From an uncultured Collinsella sp. (lineage in GTDB: Bacteria > Actinomycetota > Coriobacteriia > Coriobacteriales > Coriobacteriaceae), in assembly GCA_900544875.1 (NCBI GenBank), contig UQWS01000001.1, positions 1-64,000 of the forward strand: 64,000 bases of DNA. The letters run 5' to 3'. The position numbers and the translations under genes were made by a program. A model generated the notes under the pieces. It was not told the DNA's origin, made no database searches, and saw only the letters and a list, made by a program, of their open reading frames with translations. Of this stretch, positions 17,358 to 25,492 are shown piece after piece (position 1 is the first letter of the stretch; the number at the start of each line of letters is the position of its first letter).

Positions 17358-18362
17358 ATGACTGTTACGTTCGAAGGTTACGAGCGCCGCGCTGACAAGA
17401 TCAACAAGTGCCTCGCCGACAACGGCATCGCCTCCCTCGAGGAAGCTCTGCAGATCTGCACCGACAAGGGCTTCAACCCGCGTGAGATCGTCAACAACAC
17501 CCAGTCCATCGCCTTCCAGAACGCCGAGTGGGCCTACACCCTCGGTTGCGCTCTCGCTGTCAAGCGTGGCGCCAAGTCCGCTTCTGAGGCTGCCGCCATC
17601 ATCGGCGAGGGCATCCAGGCCTTCACCGTTCCCGGCTCCGTCGCCGAGGACCGTAAGGTCGGTCTGGGCCACGGCAACCTGGGCGCTATGCTGCTCTCCG
17701 ACGACACCGAGTGCTTCGCCTTCCTGGCCGGCCACGAGTCCTTCGCTGCCGCCGAGGGCGCTATCGGTCTTGCTCTGAACGCCAACAAGGCTCGCAAGAA
17801 GCCGCTGCGCGTTATCCTCAACGGTCTGGGCAAGGACGCCGCCCAGATCATCGCCCGCATCAACGGCTTCACCTATGTGAAGACCCAGTTCGACTACTAC
17901 ACGGGCGAGCTCAAGGTCATCGAGACCATCCCCTACTCCGATGGTCCCCGCGCTGCCGTTAACTGCTACGGCTCCGACGACGTCCGCGAGGGCGTTGCCA
18001 TCATGTGGCACGAGAACGTCGACATCTCGATCACCGGTAACTCCACCAACCCCACGCGCTTCCAGCACCCCGTCGCTGGCACCTACAAGAAGGAGCGCAT
18101 CGAGGCTGGCAAGAAGTACTTCTCCGTCGCTTCTGGTGGCGGCACTGGCCGTACCCTGCACCCGGACAACATGGGCGCCGGCCCTGCCTCTTACGGCATG
18201 ACCGACACCATGGGCCGCATGCACTCCGACGCCCAGTTCGCCGGTTCTTCCTCCGTGCCTGCGCACGTTGACATGATGGGTCTCATCGGCATGGGCAACA
18301 ACCCCATGGTCGGTGCCACCGTCGCCTGCGCTGTCGCCGTCGAGGAGGCCCTCAAGGCCTAA
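17358..18362 (+). CDS. GGGtGRT protein of unknown function
   Basis: A 334-residue protein carrying the family-naming motif GGGTGRT at residues 260-266, followed by LHPDNMGAGPASYGMTDTMG. Other distinctive stretches are GLGHGNLGAMLLSDDTECF and LNGLGKDAAQIIARINGF. No signal peptide or membrane segment is seen. The glycine-rich motif suggests nucleotide or phosphate binding, which is unproven. GGGAGGG lies just before the start. It follows the scaffold gene by 18 bp and both end at one strong terminator, so the two form a dedicated operon. Codon use is strongly biased toward C-ending codons, as in highly expressed genes. Confidence 0.88.
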   Translation: MTVTFEGYERRADKINKCLADNGIASLEEALQICTDKGFNPREIVNNTQSIAFQNAEWAYTLGCALAVKRGAKSASEAAAIIGEGIQAFTVPGSVAEDRKVGLGHGNLGAMLLSDDTECFAFLAGHESFAAAEGAIGLALNANKARKKPLRVILNGLGKDAAQIIARINGFTYVKTQFDYYTGELKVIETIPYSDGPRAAVNCYGSDDVREGVAIMWHENVDISITGNSTNPTRFQHPVAGTYKKERIEAGKKYFSVASGGGTGRTLHPDNMGAGPASYGMTDTMGRMHSDAQFAGSSSVPAHVDMMGLIGMGNNPMVGATVACAVAVEEALKA

Positions 18363-18397
18363 TCGCGCCCGCGCGATGCTCATATAATTGAGCTTTG

Positions 18398-18430
18398 GAG
18401 CCGCTACCCACCCGGGTAGCGGCTCTTTTT
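18398..18430 (+). terminator. Terminator of the scaffold/GGGtGRT operon
   Basis: Perfect 12-bp stem GAGCCGCTACCC (18398-18409) with GGGTAGCGGCTC (18414-18425), loop ACCC, followed by five T. Confidence 0.93.
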
Positions 18431-18618
18431 GTTTGCGCTGGTGCAGGGTAGCTAATGCCGATATATCAGCTGGGGCGAAATACGAGATGTGAAGAGATGG
18501 AGCGTCAGAGCGTCCATGACGCCCACCTGCCATATTTGCCCTTTACCGATTTGCCGAGTCTTTGCGGCCCCATTGCCGATCACCCGTGCGACAATGCGCC
18601 GGACGAGAAAGGAATCCG

Positions 18619-20145
18619 ATGGAATCGACTGATGTACTGGTAATTGGATCTGGCATTGCGGGCCTTTGCGCCGCCATCGAAGCGGCACGCACGGGTGCAA
18701 CCGTCACTGTGGCAAGCGCCGGCAAGACTATGAGTGGATCGAGCTTCTTCCCCGGAACCTGGGGCCTAGGGCTTATCGGACCCGTTAACGAAGACGACGA
18801 GCAGGACCTCATCGACACCATCCTGGCCGTCGGCGGCGGCGTTGCCGACCCCGAACTCGTCCAAACGTTCGTCCACGGCATTCGCCAAGCGATTGACTGG
18901 CTCGAGCAAGACCTGGGCGTTGAGCTCCAGCGTCCGCAAAGCGCCAAGAGTGCTCAACAAAAGCAGTTTATCCCCTGCTTTGACCACAAGACGCGCATGT
19001 GGCGCGGCCTCACCCGCAAGCCCCTTGAGGACGCTCTGACGACCTGGATCGAGTCGCTCGGCATTCGCCTGCTCCCCCGCCATGAGCTTATCGACCTTGT
19101 TGAGGACACGAACGGCAGAATAACCGGAACCGTACTCTACGACCTTACCGAAAATCGAATCGTGCCCTTTGCTGCCAAGGCCACGATCATCGCAGCCGGT
19201 GGCACAGGCGGCCTGTTCGAGCGCAGCCTTACGTCGGCTGATGTGCTCAGCTCCTCGCAGGCCATCGCACTGGCGCACGGCGCAACACTTACTAATATAG
19301 AGTTCATGCAGATGATGCCTGGCTTCATCGAGCCCAGGCGTAACTTGGTCTTCAACGAGAAAACCTGGCGCTACGTGCATGTAGACCAGCCGGTAGATAT
19401 TGCCGACGACAAGCTGGACGACCTGCTCGAGCAGCGCTCTGGATATGGTCCCTTCACGTCACGCTTGGCCTCCCGCGCTATCGATCTCGTCATCGATCAG
19501 GCAGGTGCCGAAGGCCTGGCACTCCACTACGACTTCCCCCGCGAGGATGTCCCAGAGTTTGTGCAGACCTTTGCCACCTGGCTGCAAGACGAGCACGGCA
19601 TCGCGCCGACCGACGAGATGCTCGTTGCGATGTATGCCCACGCCGCTAACGGCGGCATCAAGATCGATAAGACCGCGCACACGGGCGTTGAGGGCCTCTA
19701 CGCTTGCGGCGAGGCGACAGGCGGCATGCACGGCGCCGACCGCATTGGTGGCTTGTCAAGCGCCAACGGCATCGTGTTCGGTCGCATTGCGGGCGCATCG
19801 GCAGCCCTTGCAGCGCAGAAAGAGCCTGAGACAGCCCTGAAGGCGGATATCGCCCTCCCCCAGCATGGCATTGCCACAACAGATGCCGAACGCCTGACAC
19901 ACAGCCTTAAGCACACGATGAGCACCTATTGCATGATCAACCGCACCGAGACGGGCCTATCCGAGGCACTACACGAGCTTGAGGGCTTGAAGACAGAGGC
20001 AACGACCTTGAGCACACAGAAAGCCCAGGACAGCGAAGTCGCAGCCCTCGCCCGCCTGCAATCACAGATTCAACTAGCACAGGAAATGGTCAAAGCCATG
20101 CGTAAGCGGACCGAAAGTCTCGGATCGCACTATCGAGCAGACTAA
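18619..20145 (+). CDS. FAD-dependent oxidoreductase, L-aspartate oxidase-like
   Basis: Flavoprotein of 508 residues in the succinate dehydrogenase/fumarate reductase/NadB superfamily. N-terminal dinucleotide motif LVIGSGIAGLCAAIEAA; TIIAAGGTGGLF; and the FAD-contacting C-terminal GLYACGEATGGMHGADRIGG. The C-terminal helical region is as in L-aspartate oxidase, which makes iminoaspartate for NAD synthesis. nadA and nadC are not next to it, so another dicarboxylate or substrate is possible. The ATG at 18619 follows GAGAAAGGA; the frame opens earlier at 18562. Single gene with its own likely terminator. Confidence 0.75.
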   Translation: MESTDVLVIGSGIAGLCAAIEAARTGATVTVASAGKTMSGSSFFPGTWGLGLIGPVNEDDEQDLIDTILAVGGGVADPELVQTFVHGIRQAIDWLEQDLGVELQRPQSAKSAQQKQFIPCFDHKTRMWRGLTRKPLEDALTTWIESLGIRLLPRHELIDLVEDTNGRITGTVLYDLTENRIVPFAAKATIIAAGGTGGLFERSLTSADVLSSSQAIALAHGATLTNIEFMQMMPGFIEPRRNLVFNEKTWRYVHVDQPVDIADDKLDDLLEQRSGYGPFTSRLASRAIDLVIDQAGAEGLALHYDFPREDVPEFVQTFATWLQDEHGIAPTDEMLVAMYAHAANGGIKIDKTAHTGVEGLYACGEATGGMHGADRIGGLSSANGIVFGRIAGASAALAAQKEPETALKADIALPQHGIATTDAERLTHSLKHTMSTYCMINRTETGLSEALHELEGLKTEATTLSTQKAQDSEVAALARLQSQIQLAQEMVKAMRKRTESLGSHYRAD

Positions 20146-20220
20146 ATCGATTCTCACTTTGAGTTTGATCACAACTTTTCAACATGCATCGAGCCCTGTG
20201 AGCATGATTCCTCTAAGGAG

Positions 20221-20252
20221 AACACGCCTACGGGGCTTTAGCCGTGTTTTCC
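20221..20252 (+). terminator. Possible terminator of the flavoprotein gene
   Basis: AACACG (20221-20226) pairs with CGTGTT (20243-20248), with CTA/TAG pairing inside the loop and T-rich bases at the 3' side. Weaker than the other terminators here. Confidence 0.4.
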
Positions 20253-20276
20253 CTAAGGGAATCACGGTGCAGATTT

Positions 20277-20381
20277 CTCAGCTCCGCGCCCTTTCGGGTT
20301 CGACCCCATGCAAGGTCAACAAAAAAGACGGCCAACCGAAGTTGACCGTCTTAACTTGCTTTGGTGGGCCGTCAGGGGGTC
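20277..20381 (-). pseudogene. Decayed third copy of the tRNA-Lys/terminator unit
   Basis: The 17 bases at 20365-20381 match the 3' end (discriminator to T-loop) of the intact tRNA-Lys at 20661, then diverge. A terminator and a following block (20277-20320) closely match the block after tRNA-Lys at 20542 (20457-20497; shared CCGCGCCC, GGGTTCGACCCCATGC). It is best explained as a tandem duplicate whose tRNA body was lost. Confidence 0.7.
20321..20350 (-). terminator. Minus-strand terminator of the decayed tRNA-Lys unit
   Basis: In the minus-strand RNA GACGGUCAAC pairs with GUUGGCCGUC (one U-G pair) around a UUCG tetraloop, followed by six U. The wobble fixes the orientation. Confidence 0.85.
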
Positions 20382-20497
20382 AGCCTGCTTTGCAGGCGGC
20401 CGCTACGGCGCTTTGCGCCTTGCGCGCTACGCTGGTAAATGCTTACGCATTTCCTCAGCTCCGCGCCCCGACGGGTTCGACCCCATGCGAGGTTAAC

Positions 20498-20528
20498 AAA
20501 AAAGCGACCAGCCTAAGCCAGTCGCTTT
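20498..20528 (-). terminator. Minus-strand terminator after tRNA-Lys
   Basis: AAAGCGACTGGC and GCTGGTCGCTTT pair on the minus strand with two U-G or G-U wobbles and a UUAG loop, followed by a U-run. The same positions would be mismatches on the plus strand. Confidence 0.85.
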
Positions 20529-20541
20529 ACCATGCTTTGGG

Positions 20542-20614
20542 TGGGCCGTCAGGGGTTCGAACCCTGGACCTTGGGATTAAGAGTCCCCTGCTCTACCAAC
20601 TGAGCTAACGACCC
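20542..20614 (-). tRNA. tRNA-Lys(CTT), copy 1
   Basis: 73 nt, cloverleaf complete. Acceptor GGGTCGT pairs with ACGGCCC through one U-G pair; the D-arm is GCTC-AGTTGGTA-GAGC. The anticodon loop CTCTTAA gives anticodon CTT, and the T-arm is CAGGG-TTCGAAC-CCCTG. Discriminator A; CCA is not encoded. The top anticodon-stem pair is G-A. Confidence 0.95.
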
Positions 20615-20660
20615 AAAGCTAAAGTCCGTTATGGCGGACTTTAGAGGAGATATCGTGTGG

Positions 20661-20733
20661 TGGGCCGTCAGGGGGTCGAACCCTGGACCTTGGGATTAAG
20701 AGTCCCCTGCTCTACCAACTGAGCTAACGACCC
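20661..20733 (-). tRNA. tRNA-Lys(CTT), copy 2
   Basis: Near-identical to copy 1; differs in the T-loop (TTCGACC). Same 73-nt cloverleaf and anticodon CTT. Lies between tRNA-His and copy 1, all on the minus strand, so they may be processed from one transcript. Confidence 0.95.
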
Positions 20734-20758
20734 GATATCAACACGAAGCAAGAATTGG

Positions 20759-20833
20759 GGTGGGTAAAGGGACTCGAACCCTCGACCTACGGGACCACAA
20801 CCCGTCGCTCTAGCCAACTGAGCTACACCCACC
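20759..20833 (-). tRNA. tRNA-His(GTG)
   Basis: Anticodon stem ACGGG/CCCGT with loop TTGTGGT gives anticodon GTG. Acceptor GTGGGTG pairs with TACCCAC, with the extra G at position -1 opposite C73 that is diagnostic of tRNA-His. T-arm GAGGG-TTCGAGT-CCCTT. Confidence 0.95.
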
Positions 20834-20998
20834 GTGTCCTGTGCGCTTCGCGCTCGACTATTATTGCAAGGAACGCCATGCGATGCAAGCCCCAATTTTC
20901 AAGAATTTTGAAAAGAGTTTTTCGAGCGCGTTTCGAGCAATTCCTACCCTTTTCATAGGAGTAAACTTGCCCCACTGCAAATGCTCGAAAGGACCAGC

Positions 20999-22180
20999 AT
21001 GAAAGAACTCTCCAACCGCACGGCAACATTTACCGATTCGGTCATCCGCCGCATGACGCGCATCTCCAATAAGTATGGCGCCGTCAACCTGTCGCAGGGC
21101 TTCCCCGACTTCGATCCTCCGGCGCAGCTGCTCGAGAGCCTCAGCACCATCGCGACCGACCCCAAGCCGCTCTATCACCAGTACTCCATCACTTGGGGCT
21201 CTCAGGCCATGCGCGAGGCGCTCGCGGCCAAGCAGGAGCACTTTATGGGCATGTCGATCAACCCCAACGAGAACATCGTAGTCACATGCGGCTCCACCGA
21301 GGCCATGATGGCCGCCATGATGACGGTCACAAACCCCGGCGACAAGGTCGTCATCTTCTCGCCATTCTACGAGAACTACGGCGCCGACACGATCCTCTCG
21401 GGTGCCGAGCCCATCTACGTGCCGCTTAACCAACCTGCGTTCGACTTTGACCGCGAGACACTCGAGGCGGCCTTCCGCGACAACGATCCCAAGGCCATCG
21501 TCCTGTGCAACCCTTCCAACCCCTGCGGCAAGGTCTTTACGCGCGAGGAGCTCACCTTTATCGCCGACCTCTGCAAACAGTACGACGCCTACTGCATTAC
21601 CGACGAGGTATACGAGCACATCGTCTACGCGCCCCACGAGCACGTCTATATGGCCACGCTGCCCGGCATGTTCGATCGAACCATCAGCTGCAGCTCGCTG
21701 TCCAAGACCTACTCCATCACCGGCTGGCGCCTAGGCTACACCATCGCTCCCGCCGAAATCACCGAGCGCATCAAAAAGGTCCACGACTTCCTCACCGTAG
21801 GCGCCGCCGCTCCCCTGCAAGAGGCCGTCGTCACCGCCCTCAACTTCGACGACAGTTATTACCAGGAGGTCCTCGACCTCTACACCGCCAAGCGCGACCT
21901 ATTCTGTCAGGGACTCGACAGCATCGGCCTCACGCACAACGTGCCGCAGGGCGCCTACTACGTGATGATGGACATCTCTGAGTTTTGCTATGACAGCGAC
22001 CTCGACTTCTGCGAGGACCTGGCCTCAAAGGTGGGCGTGGGCGCCGTGCCCGGCTCGAGCTTCTTCCGCGAGCCCGTCAACCATCTGATTCGTTTCCACT
22101 TTGCCAAGCGAGACGAGACGCTCAACGCGGCGCTGGAGAACCTCAAGTCGCTACGTGATAAAATCAACCCGCGCGGGTAA
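20999..22180 (+). CDS. Class I/II pyridoxal-phosphate aminotransferase
   Basis: Fold-type I aminotransferase of 393 residues. VNLSQGFPDFDPP, a Gly-rich CGSTEAMMAAMM, NPSNPCGKVF and DEVYEHIVY are typical. The PLP lysine lies in SLSKTYSITGWRLGY (Lys236), and a C-terminal arginine in HLIRFHFAK binds the substrate carboxylate. It resembles kynurenine/glutamine aminotransferases and aspartate-like enzymes acting on aromatic or methionine-derived substrates; specificity cannot be set by sequence alone. The ATG at 20999 follows AAAGGA; an earlier in-frame ATG at 20981 has no site. Divergent from the tRNA cluster, with its own terminator. Confidence 0.88.
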   Translation: MKELSNRTATFTDSVIRRMTRISNKYGAVNLSQGFPDFDPPAQLLESLSTIATDPKPLYHQYSITWGSQAMREALAAKQEHFMGMSINPNENIVVTCGSTEAMMAAMMTVTNPGDKVVIFSPFYENYGADTILSGAEPIYVPLNQPAFDFDRETLEAAFRDNDPKAIVLCNPSNPCGKVFTREELTFIADLCKQYDAYCITDEVYEHIVYAPHEHVYMATLPGMFDRTISCSSLSKTYSITGWRLGYTIAPAEITERIKKVHDFLTVGAAAPLQEAVVTALNFDDSYYQEVLDLYTAKRDLFCQGLDSIGLTHNVPQGAYYVMMDISEFCYDSDLDFCEDLASKVGVGAVPGSSFFREPVNHLIRFHFAKRDETLNAALENLKSLRDKINPRG

Positions 22181-22204
22181 GGACGGTCAGTAACTAAAGG
22201 CACT

Positions 22205-22246
22205 AAAGAAACCTCGTGAACCCGTTGGGCCATGAGGTTTCTTTTT
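22205..22246 (+). terminator. Terminator of the aminotransferase gene
   Basis: AAAGAAACCTC (22205-22215) pairs with GAGGTTTCTTT (22234-22244), 18-nt loop, T-rich 3' side. Confidence 0.8.
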
Positions 22247-22316
22247 ATAGCGACCTCATTTATTTTTTAGAGCGCTATACTTTAGTCACGGAGCAACTCG
22301 TCCAGAGAGGAATACT

Positions 22317-23207
22317 ATGGCAGAGCAGCAGCTTATCGGAGCGCTCGAGGCCGGCGGCACCAAGATGGTCTGCGCCACGGGCTATGCAGACGGCACGGTC
22401 CTGGAACGCGAGCAGATTGCGACCACGACCCCGCAGGAGACCGTTGAGGCCGTCAACGCATGGTTTGCCGACAAGGACATCGCCGCGCTGGGCATCGGCG
22501 CCTTTGGCCCCACCGCAGTCAACCCTGCCTCGTCCCAATACGGCAAGATCCTGGAGACGCCCAAAACGGCATGGCGCTACTTTGACCTGCTGGGCACCAT
22601 CCAAAACGAGCTCAATATTCCCTGCGGCTACGACACCGACGTCAACGTCGCCTGCCTGGGCGAGGTCACCTTTGGTTGCGCCCAGGGCCTCACTGACGTG
22701 GTGTATCTGACCATCGGTACCGGCGTGGGCGCCGGCGTGCTCTCGGGCGGTAAGCTCGTGCACGGCATGATGCATCCCGAGGCCGGCCACATCCTGGTCA
22801 CTCGCGACCCGCGCGACACCATTGGCGAGCACAGCGGCTGCCCCTTCCACGACAACTGCCTCGAGGGCCTCATCGCCGGTCCCGGCGTCAAAAAGCGCTG
22901 GGGTGGCAAGAGCGCCGGAGAGATGGCCGATGACCCGGAGGCCATGGGCCTGCTCGCCGGCTATCTGGCGCAGGCGCTCATGACCTACATCCTGTGCTAC
23001 GCACCGCAAAAGATCGTCATCGGTGGCGGCGTGGCCGACCACACCCCCATCGTGCCGCTCGCGCGCAAGAAGTGCGCCGAGATGCTCAACGGCTACATCG
23101 TCACGCCCGAGATGGCCGACATTGATAGCTATATCGTCAACAACAGCCTCGAGGGCAAACAGGGCATTATGGGCTGCTTGGCCCTGGGCGCTCAGGCGCT
23201 TCAGTAG
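22317..23207 (+). CDS. ROK-family sugar kinase (fructokinase-like)
   Basis: ATP-dependent sugar kinase of 296 residues in the ROK family. The N-terminal phosphate-binding loop is GALEAGGTKMVCATG. LTIGTGVGAGVLSGGKLVHG and the zinc site GHI...GCPFHDNCLEG (His and three Cys) match bacterial fructokinases of the ScrK/GmuE type. KIVIGGGVADH closes the second nucleotide-binding part. GAGAGGA precedes the ATG. Phosphorylates fructose or a related hexose entering glycolysis; no transporter gene is adjacent. Ends upstream of a shared bidirectional terminator. Confidence 0.88.
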   Translation: MAEQQLIGALEAGGTKMVCATGYADGTVLEREQIATTTPQETVEAVNAWFADKDIAALGIGAFGPTAVNPASSQYGKILETPKTAWRYFDLLGTIQNELNIPCGYDTDVNVACLGEVTFGCAQGLTDVVYLTIGTGVGAGVLSGGKLVHGMMHPEAGHILVTRDPRDTIGEHSGCPFHDNCLEGLIAGPGVKKRWGGKSAGEMADDPEAMGLLAGYLAQALMTYILCYAPQKIVIGGGVADHTPIVPLARKKCAEMLNGYIVTPEMADIDSYIVNNSLEGKQGIMGCLALGAQALQ

Positions 23208-23289
23208 CAGACGCACCCACAGGGCGTGGCGCGCCCGGCAAATCCGACCTACGGAACGACGCCACCACGCCTCATATAAGCCCTCAAAT

Positions 23290-23336
23290 AAAAAAGGCCG
23301 CCTAGGACCAAACAATACGTCCTAGGCGGCTTTTTT
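23290..23336. terminator. Bidirectional terminator between the ROK kinase and VanZ-like genes
   Basis: GCCGCCTAGGAC (23297-23308) pairs perfectly with GTCCTAGGCGGC (23319-23330). A six-T run follows on the plus strand and an A-run precedes it, giving a T-run on the minus strand. The stop codon of the convergent VanZ-like gene lies within the right arm. Confidence 0.93.
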
Positions 23337-23771
23337 GGCGCGCATCAGCGGCCGTAAGAGATATCGGAGCACAACGCCCGTTGCCGCACCACAGCAGTCG
23401 ATCATCACATCGGTGATCATGCCGGCGCGTCCCGGCACAAAGAGCTGAATCGTCTCGTCGATCGAGGGAATCAGCAGCAGGAACACCGCCGTGGGCAGCA
23501 GCACGTCAAAGGTGCGCCGGCCCTCAAAATCAAAGGCGTGCGTTGCCAAGATACCGAGCACCATATACTCGGTAAAATGCGCGCACTTGCGAACAACAAA
23601 GTTGGTCACCCATGCATATGGAAGTCCCACGCCGTGCAGGAAACCGCGGATAGCTTCCATGACTGTTAGGCTCAGCGAGCCCGACCCCGAGCCGGGAACC
23701 AGCGAATTGCCCCAGATCAAGAGCGCCATCAGGCAGGTCACGACCGCCCATTTTCGATTGATCTTAACCAT
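23322..23771 (-). CDS. VanZ-like membrane protein
   Basis: Small membrane protein of 149 residues with about four hydrophobic segments. VRKCAHFTEYMVLGIL and SIDETIQLFVPGRAGMITDVMID are the VanZ-family hallmarks (the His and Glu of HFTEY, and the DE-Q-F-PGR-D motif). VanZ-like proteins confer low-level glycopeptide resistance in some bacteria, but the general role is unknown and no other van gene is present. Starts 7 bp after the stop of the upstream gene; GGAGG overlaps that gene's end, so the two are probably co-translated. Its stop lies in the terminator stem. Confidence 0.85.
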   Translation of the reverse strand: MVKINRKWAVVTCLMALLIWGNSLVPGSGSGSLSLTVMEAIRGFLHGVGLPYAWVTNFVVRKCAHFTEYMVLGILATHAFDFEGRRTFDVLLPTAVFLLLIPSIDETIQLFVPGRAGMITDVMIDCCGAATGVVLRYLLRPLMRAKKAA

Positions 23772-23778
23772 GCAGAAG

Positions 23779-25179
23779 TTATGCCTCCGCGCGGAGCGGC
23801 GCGAAGCTGGCGGTACCGCCCTCGATAACGCTCAGATAGGCACGGCCCGTACGCTTGGCGGTAGAGGACTGCAGGCGCTCGATCTCTTCCTCGAGGATCT
23901 GATTGACGCGCTCGTGACGACGATTTTCCATAATGCCGGCGGCAATAGCCTCGGCTCGCTCGATGCTCTCACGCGAGATGCGGGCAGTATCCTCGGGGAA
24001 CACAGCGCTGTGACGGCCGACATAGGCGGGGGCAGCAGGCTGAGGGGCAGTGACGGGAGCGGGGGCTGCAACAGGAGCAGGCTCGTCGATCTCGTCCAGA
24101 ATCGCGGTGGCAGCGGCCCACATGTCCTCGTGGCCCGAGTAATCGGCCATGGGGACATCAACCTCGAGCGAGGCATCCGGAAGGTCGCCGGTGTCGATGC
24201 GATCTTGGGCATCAATCGATGCGGTGATGGCTGCAGGCTCATCGAGGTCATCGAGATCGATGTCCGCGGCACCGGAAATGATAGGCATGCTGGCGAGGTT
24301 TGCGTTGTACGGCGCAGCCTCAGCCGCCTGCTGCTGGGCAGGAGCGCCCCAAAGCGAGCTTTCGGCGGCACGGCGGGCGGCAACGGCCTCCTCGTCCGCG
24401 GTCATGGCTTCATCAACGTACGAATTATCGGCAGAAGCGTTCGCGTCCGCCGAGGTAGCGCTGTAGGCGTTATTGCCTGCCGCGTTGGCAACGAGTGCCA
24501 CGAAAGCCGCCGTGCTGCCCGCAGGGGCGGCCTGGGAGCCCGACACGGCGCGTGCCGCGGCGGCGATGTCATCGCGATTGAAGGAGCCGGTCTGCCCGCC
24601 GTTGGTGAGCTCGTCGATGGCGACTTGATAGACGTCGCGCGAGCGTGCAGGGTCGCAGCTAACCGGCGAATCGTCGTCGAGCATGCTGTCGATCATGGAC
24701 CAAGCCTCGGCCTCGTCCATAGCATCTGCGGCTCGAGCGATGGTAGGGACACCATCATCGGCATGACGGCGCTGGAACGCACCAGTCAGGCCGGAAAGGA
24801 ATGCCGAGGTAGACTGCTCCGACTGAGCCTGAGAAGCAGAAGCCGCAGCGTACGGAATCGCATCCTGCTGCTGAGCTGGAATCGAGGCGGTCTTGAACTC
24901 GCTTTGATGCTGATTGAGATTGGCGGCACCGCCCATGGCATCGGGCTGGAACAGACGCTCTTCACGCTGCGCACGATACTCGGAGATACCCAGCGAGGAG
25001 GCATAGATACCCACGCCCGCCACCGCGCCCACGGCGAAGGGAACTGCACCCGCCACGACCGTCTCGTTCACCGACGAAAACGGCAGCGTCGCGCCATACA
25101 TAACCACGGGAGCGGCAAGGCCGATCCCGCACGAAAGTCCGGCAAGGACTGCTCGTTGTGTTGCATCAGAAGAAGCCAT
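23779..25179 (-). CDS. Membrane-anchored Ala/Asp-rich protein of unknown function
   Basis: A 466-residue protein I cannot assign. Residues about 12-35 and 40-62 are hydrophobic (LAGLSCGIGLAAPVVMYGA and VVAGAVPFAVGAVAGVGIY), suggesting two membrane helices. The rest is a long acidic, Ala-rich and mostly low-complexity region with scattered helical motifs (DDLDEPAAI, DEAEAWSMIDSML). It ends in a Glu/Arg-rich helix, ERVNQILEEEIERLQSS, that could form a coiled coil. The ATG at 25179 follows GGGGAGAG; the frame opens at 25206. Operon with the VanZ-like gene downstream. A role in envelope organisation is conceivable but unsupported. Confidence 0.7.
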   Translation of the reverse strand: MASSDATQRAVLAGLSCGIGLAAPVVMYGATLPFSSVNETVVAGAVPFAVGAVAGVGIYASSLGISEYRAQREERLFQPDAMGGAANLNQHQSEFKTASIPAQQQDAIPYAAASASQAQSEQSTSAFLSGLTGAFQRRHADDGVPTIARAADAMDEAEAWSMIDSMLDDDSPVSCDPARSRDVYQVAIDELTNGGQTGSFNRDDIAAAARAVSGSQAAPAGSTAAFVALVANAAGNNAYSATSADANASADNSYVDEAMTADEEAVAARRAAESSLWGAPAQQQAAEAAPYNANLASMPIISGAADIDLDDLDEPAAITASIDAQDRIDTGDLPDASLEVDVPMADYSGHEDMWAAATAILDEIDEPAPVAAPAPVTAPQPAAPAYVGRHSAVFPEDTARISRESIERAEAIAAGIMENRRHERVNQILEEEIERLQSSTAKRTGRAYLSVIEGGTASFAPLRAEA

Positions 25180-25423
25180 GAGCTCTCCCCATCTTCCAGC
25201 ACCCAAATCGCATCATTCAGTTGGCTGCGCGAGAGAAGATGAAGCGGGGCTATGCCCCAAAGCAACGGTATATGGTTCGTTTCATCTGCGTTTTCCGTCG
25301 CGAAGCTTAAAAGCTATTATGCGAAACCGCCCTGCCGATTGCAAGCGACGATGTCGGATTGAAACGGGAAACCTGCTGTTCGTCGGTCTTACAGTCAAAA
25401 ATAAGCGCGGAGCGGCGCTATGG

Positions 25424-25455
25424 AAAAGGGCCGAGGCTCAAAGCCCCGACCCTTT
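25424..25455 (-). terminator. Terminator downstream of rho
   Basis: On the minus strand GGGTCGGGGCT pairs with AGCCTCGGCCC (two wobble pairs, 3-nt loop), extended by AAA/TTT and followed by a short T-run. It lies about 40 bp after the rho stop. The rest of 25180-25492 holds nothing I can assign. Confidence 0.75.
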
Positions 25456-25492
25456 ATCGCATTGATGACTATCGCTGCGTGTGGATGACAAC

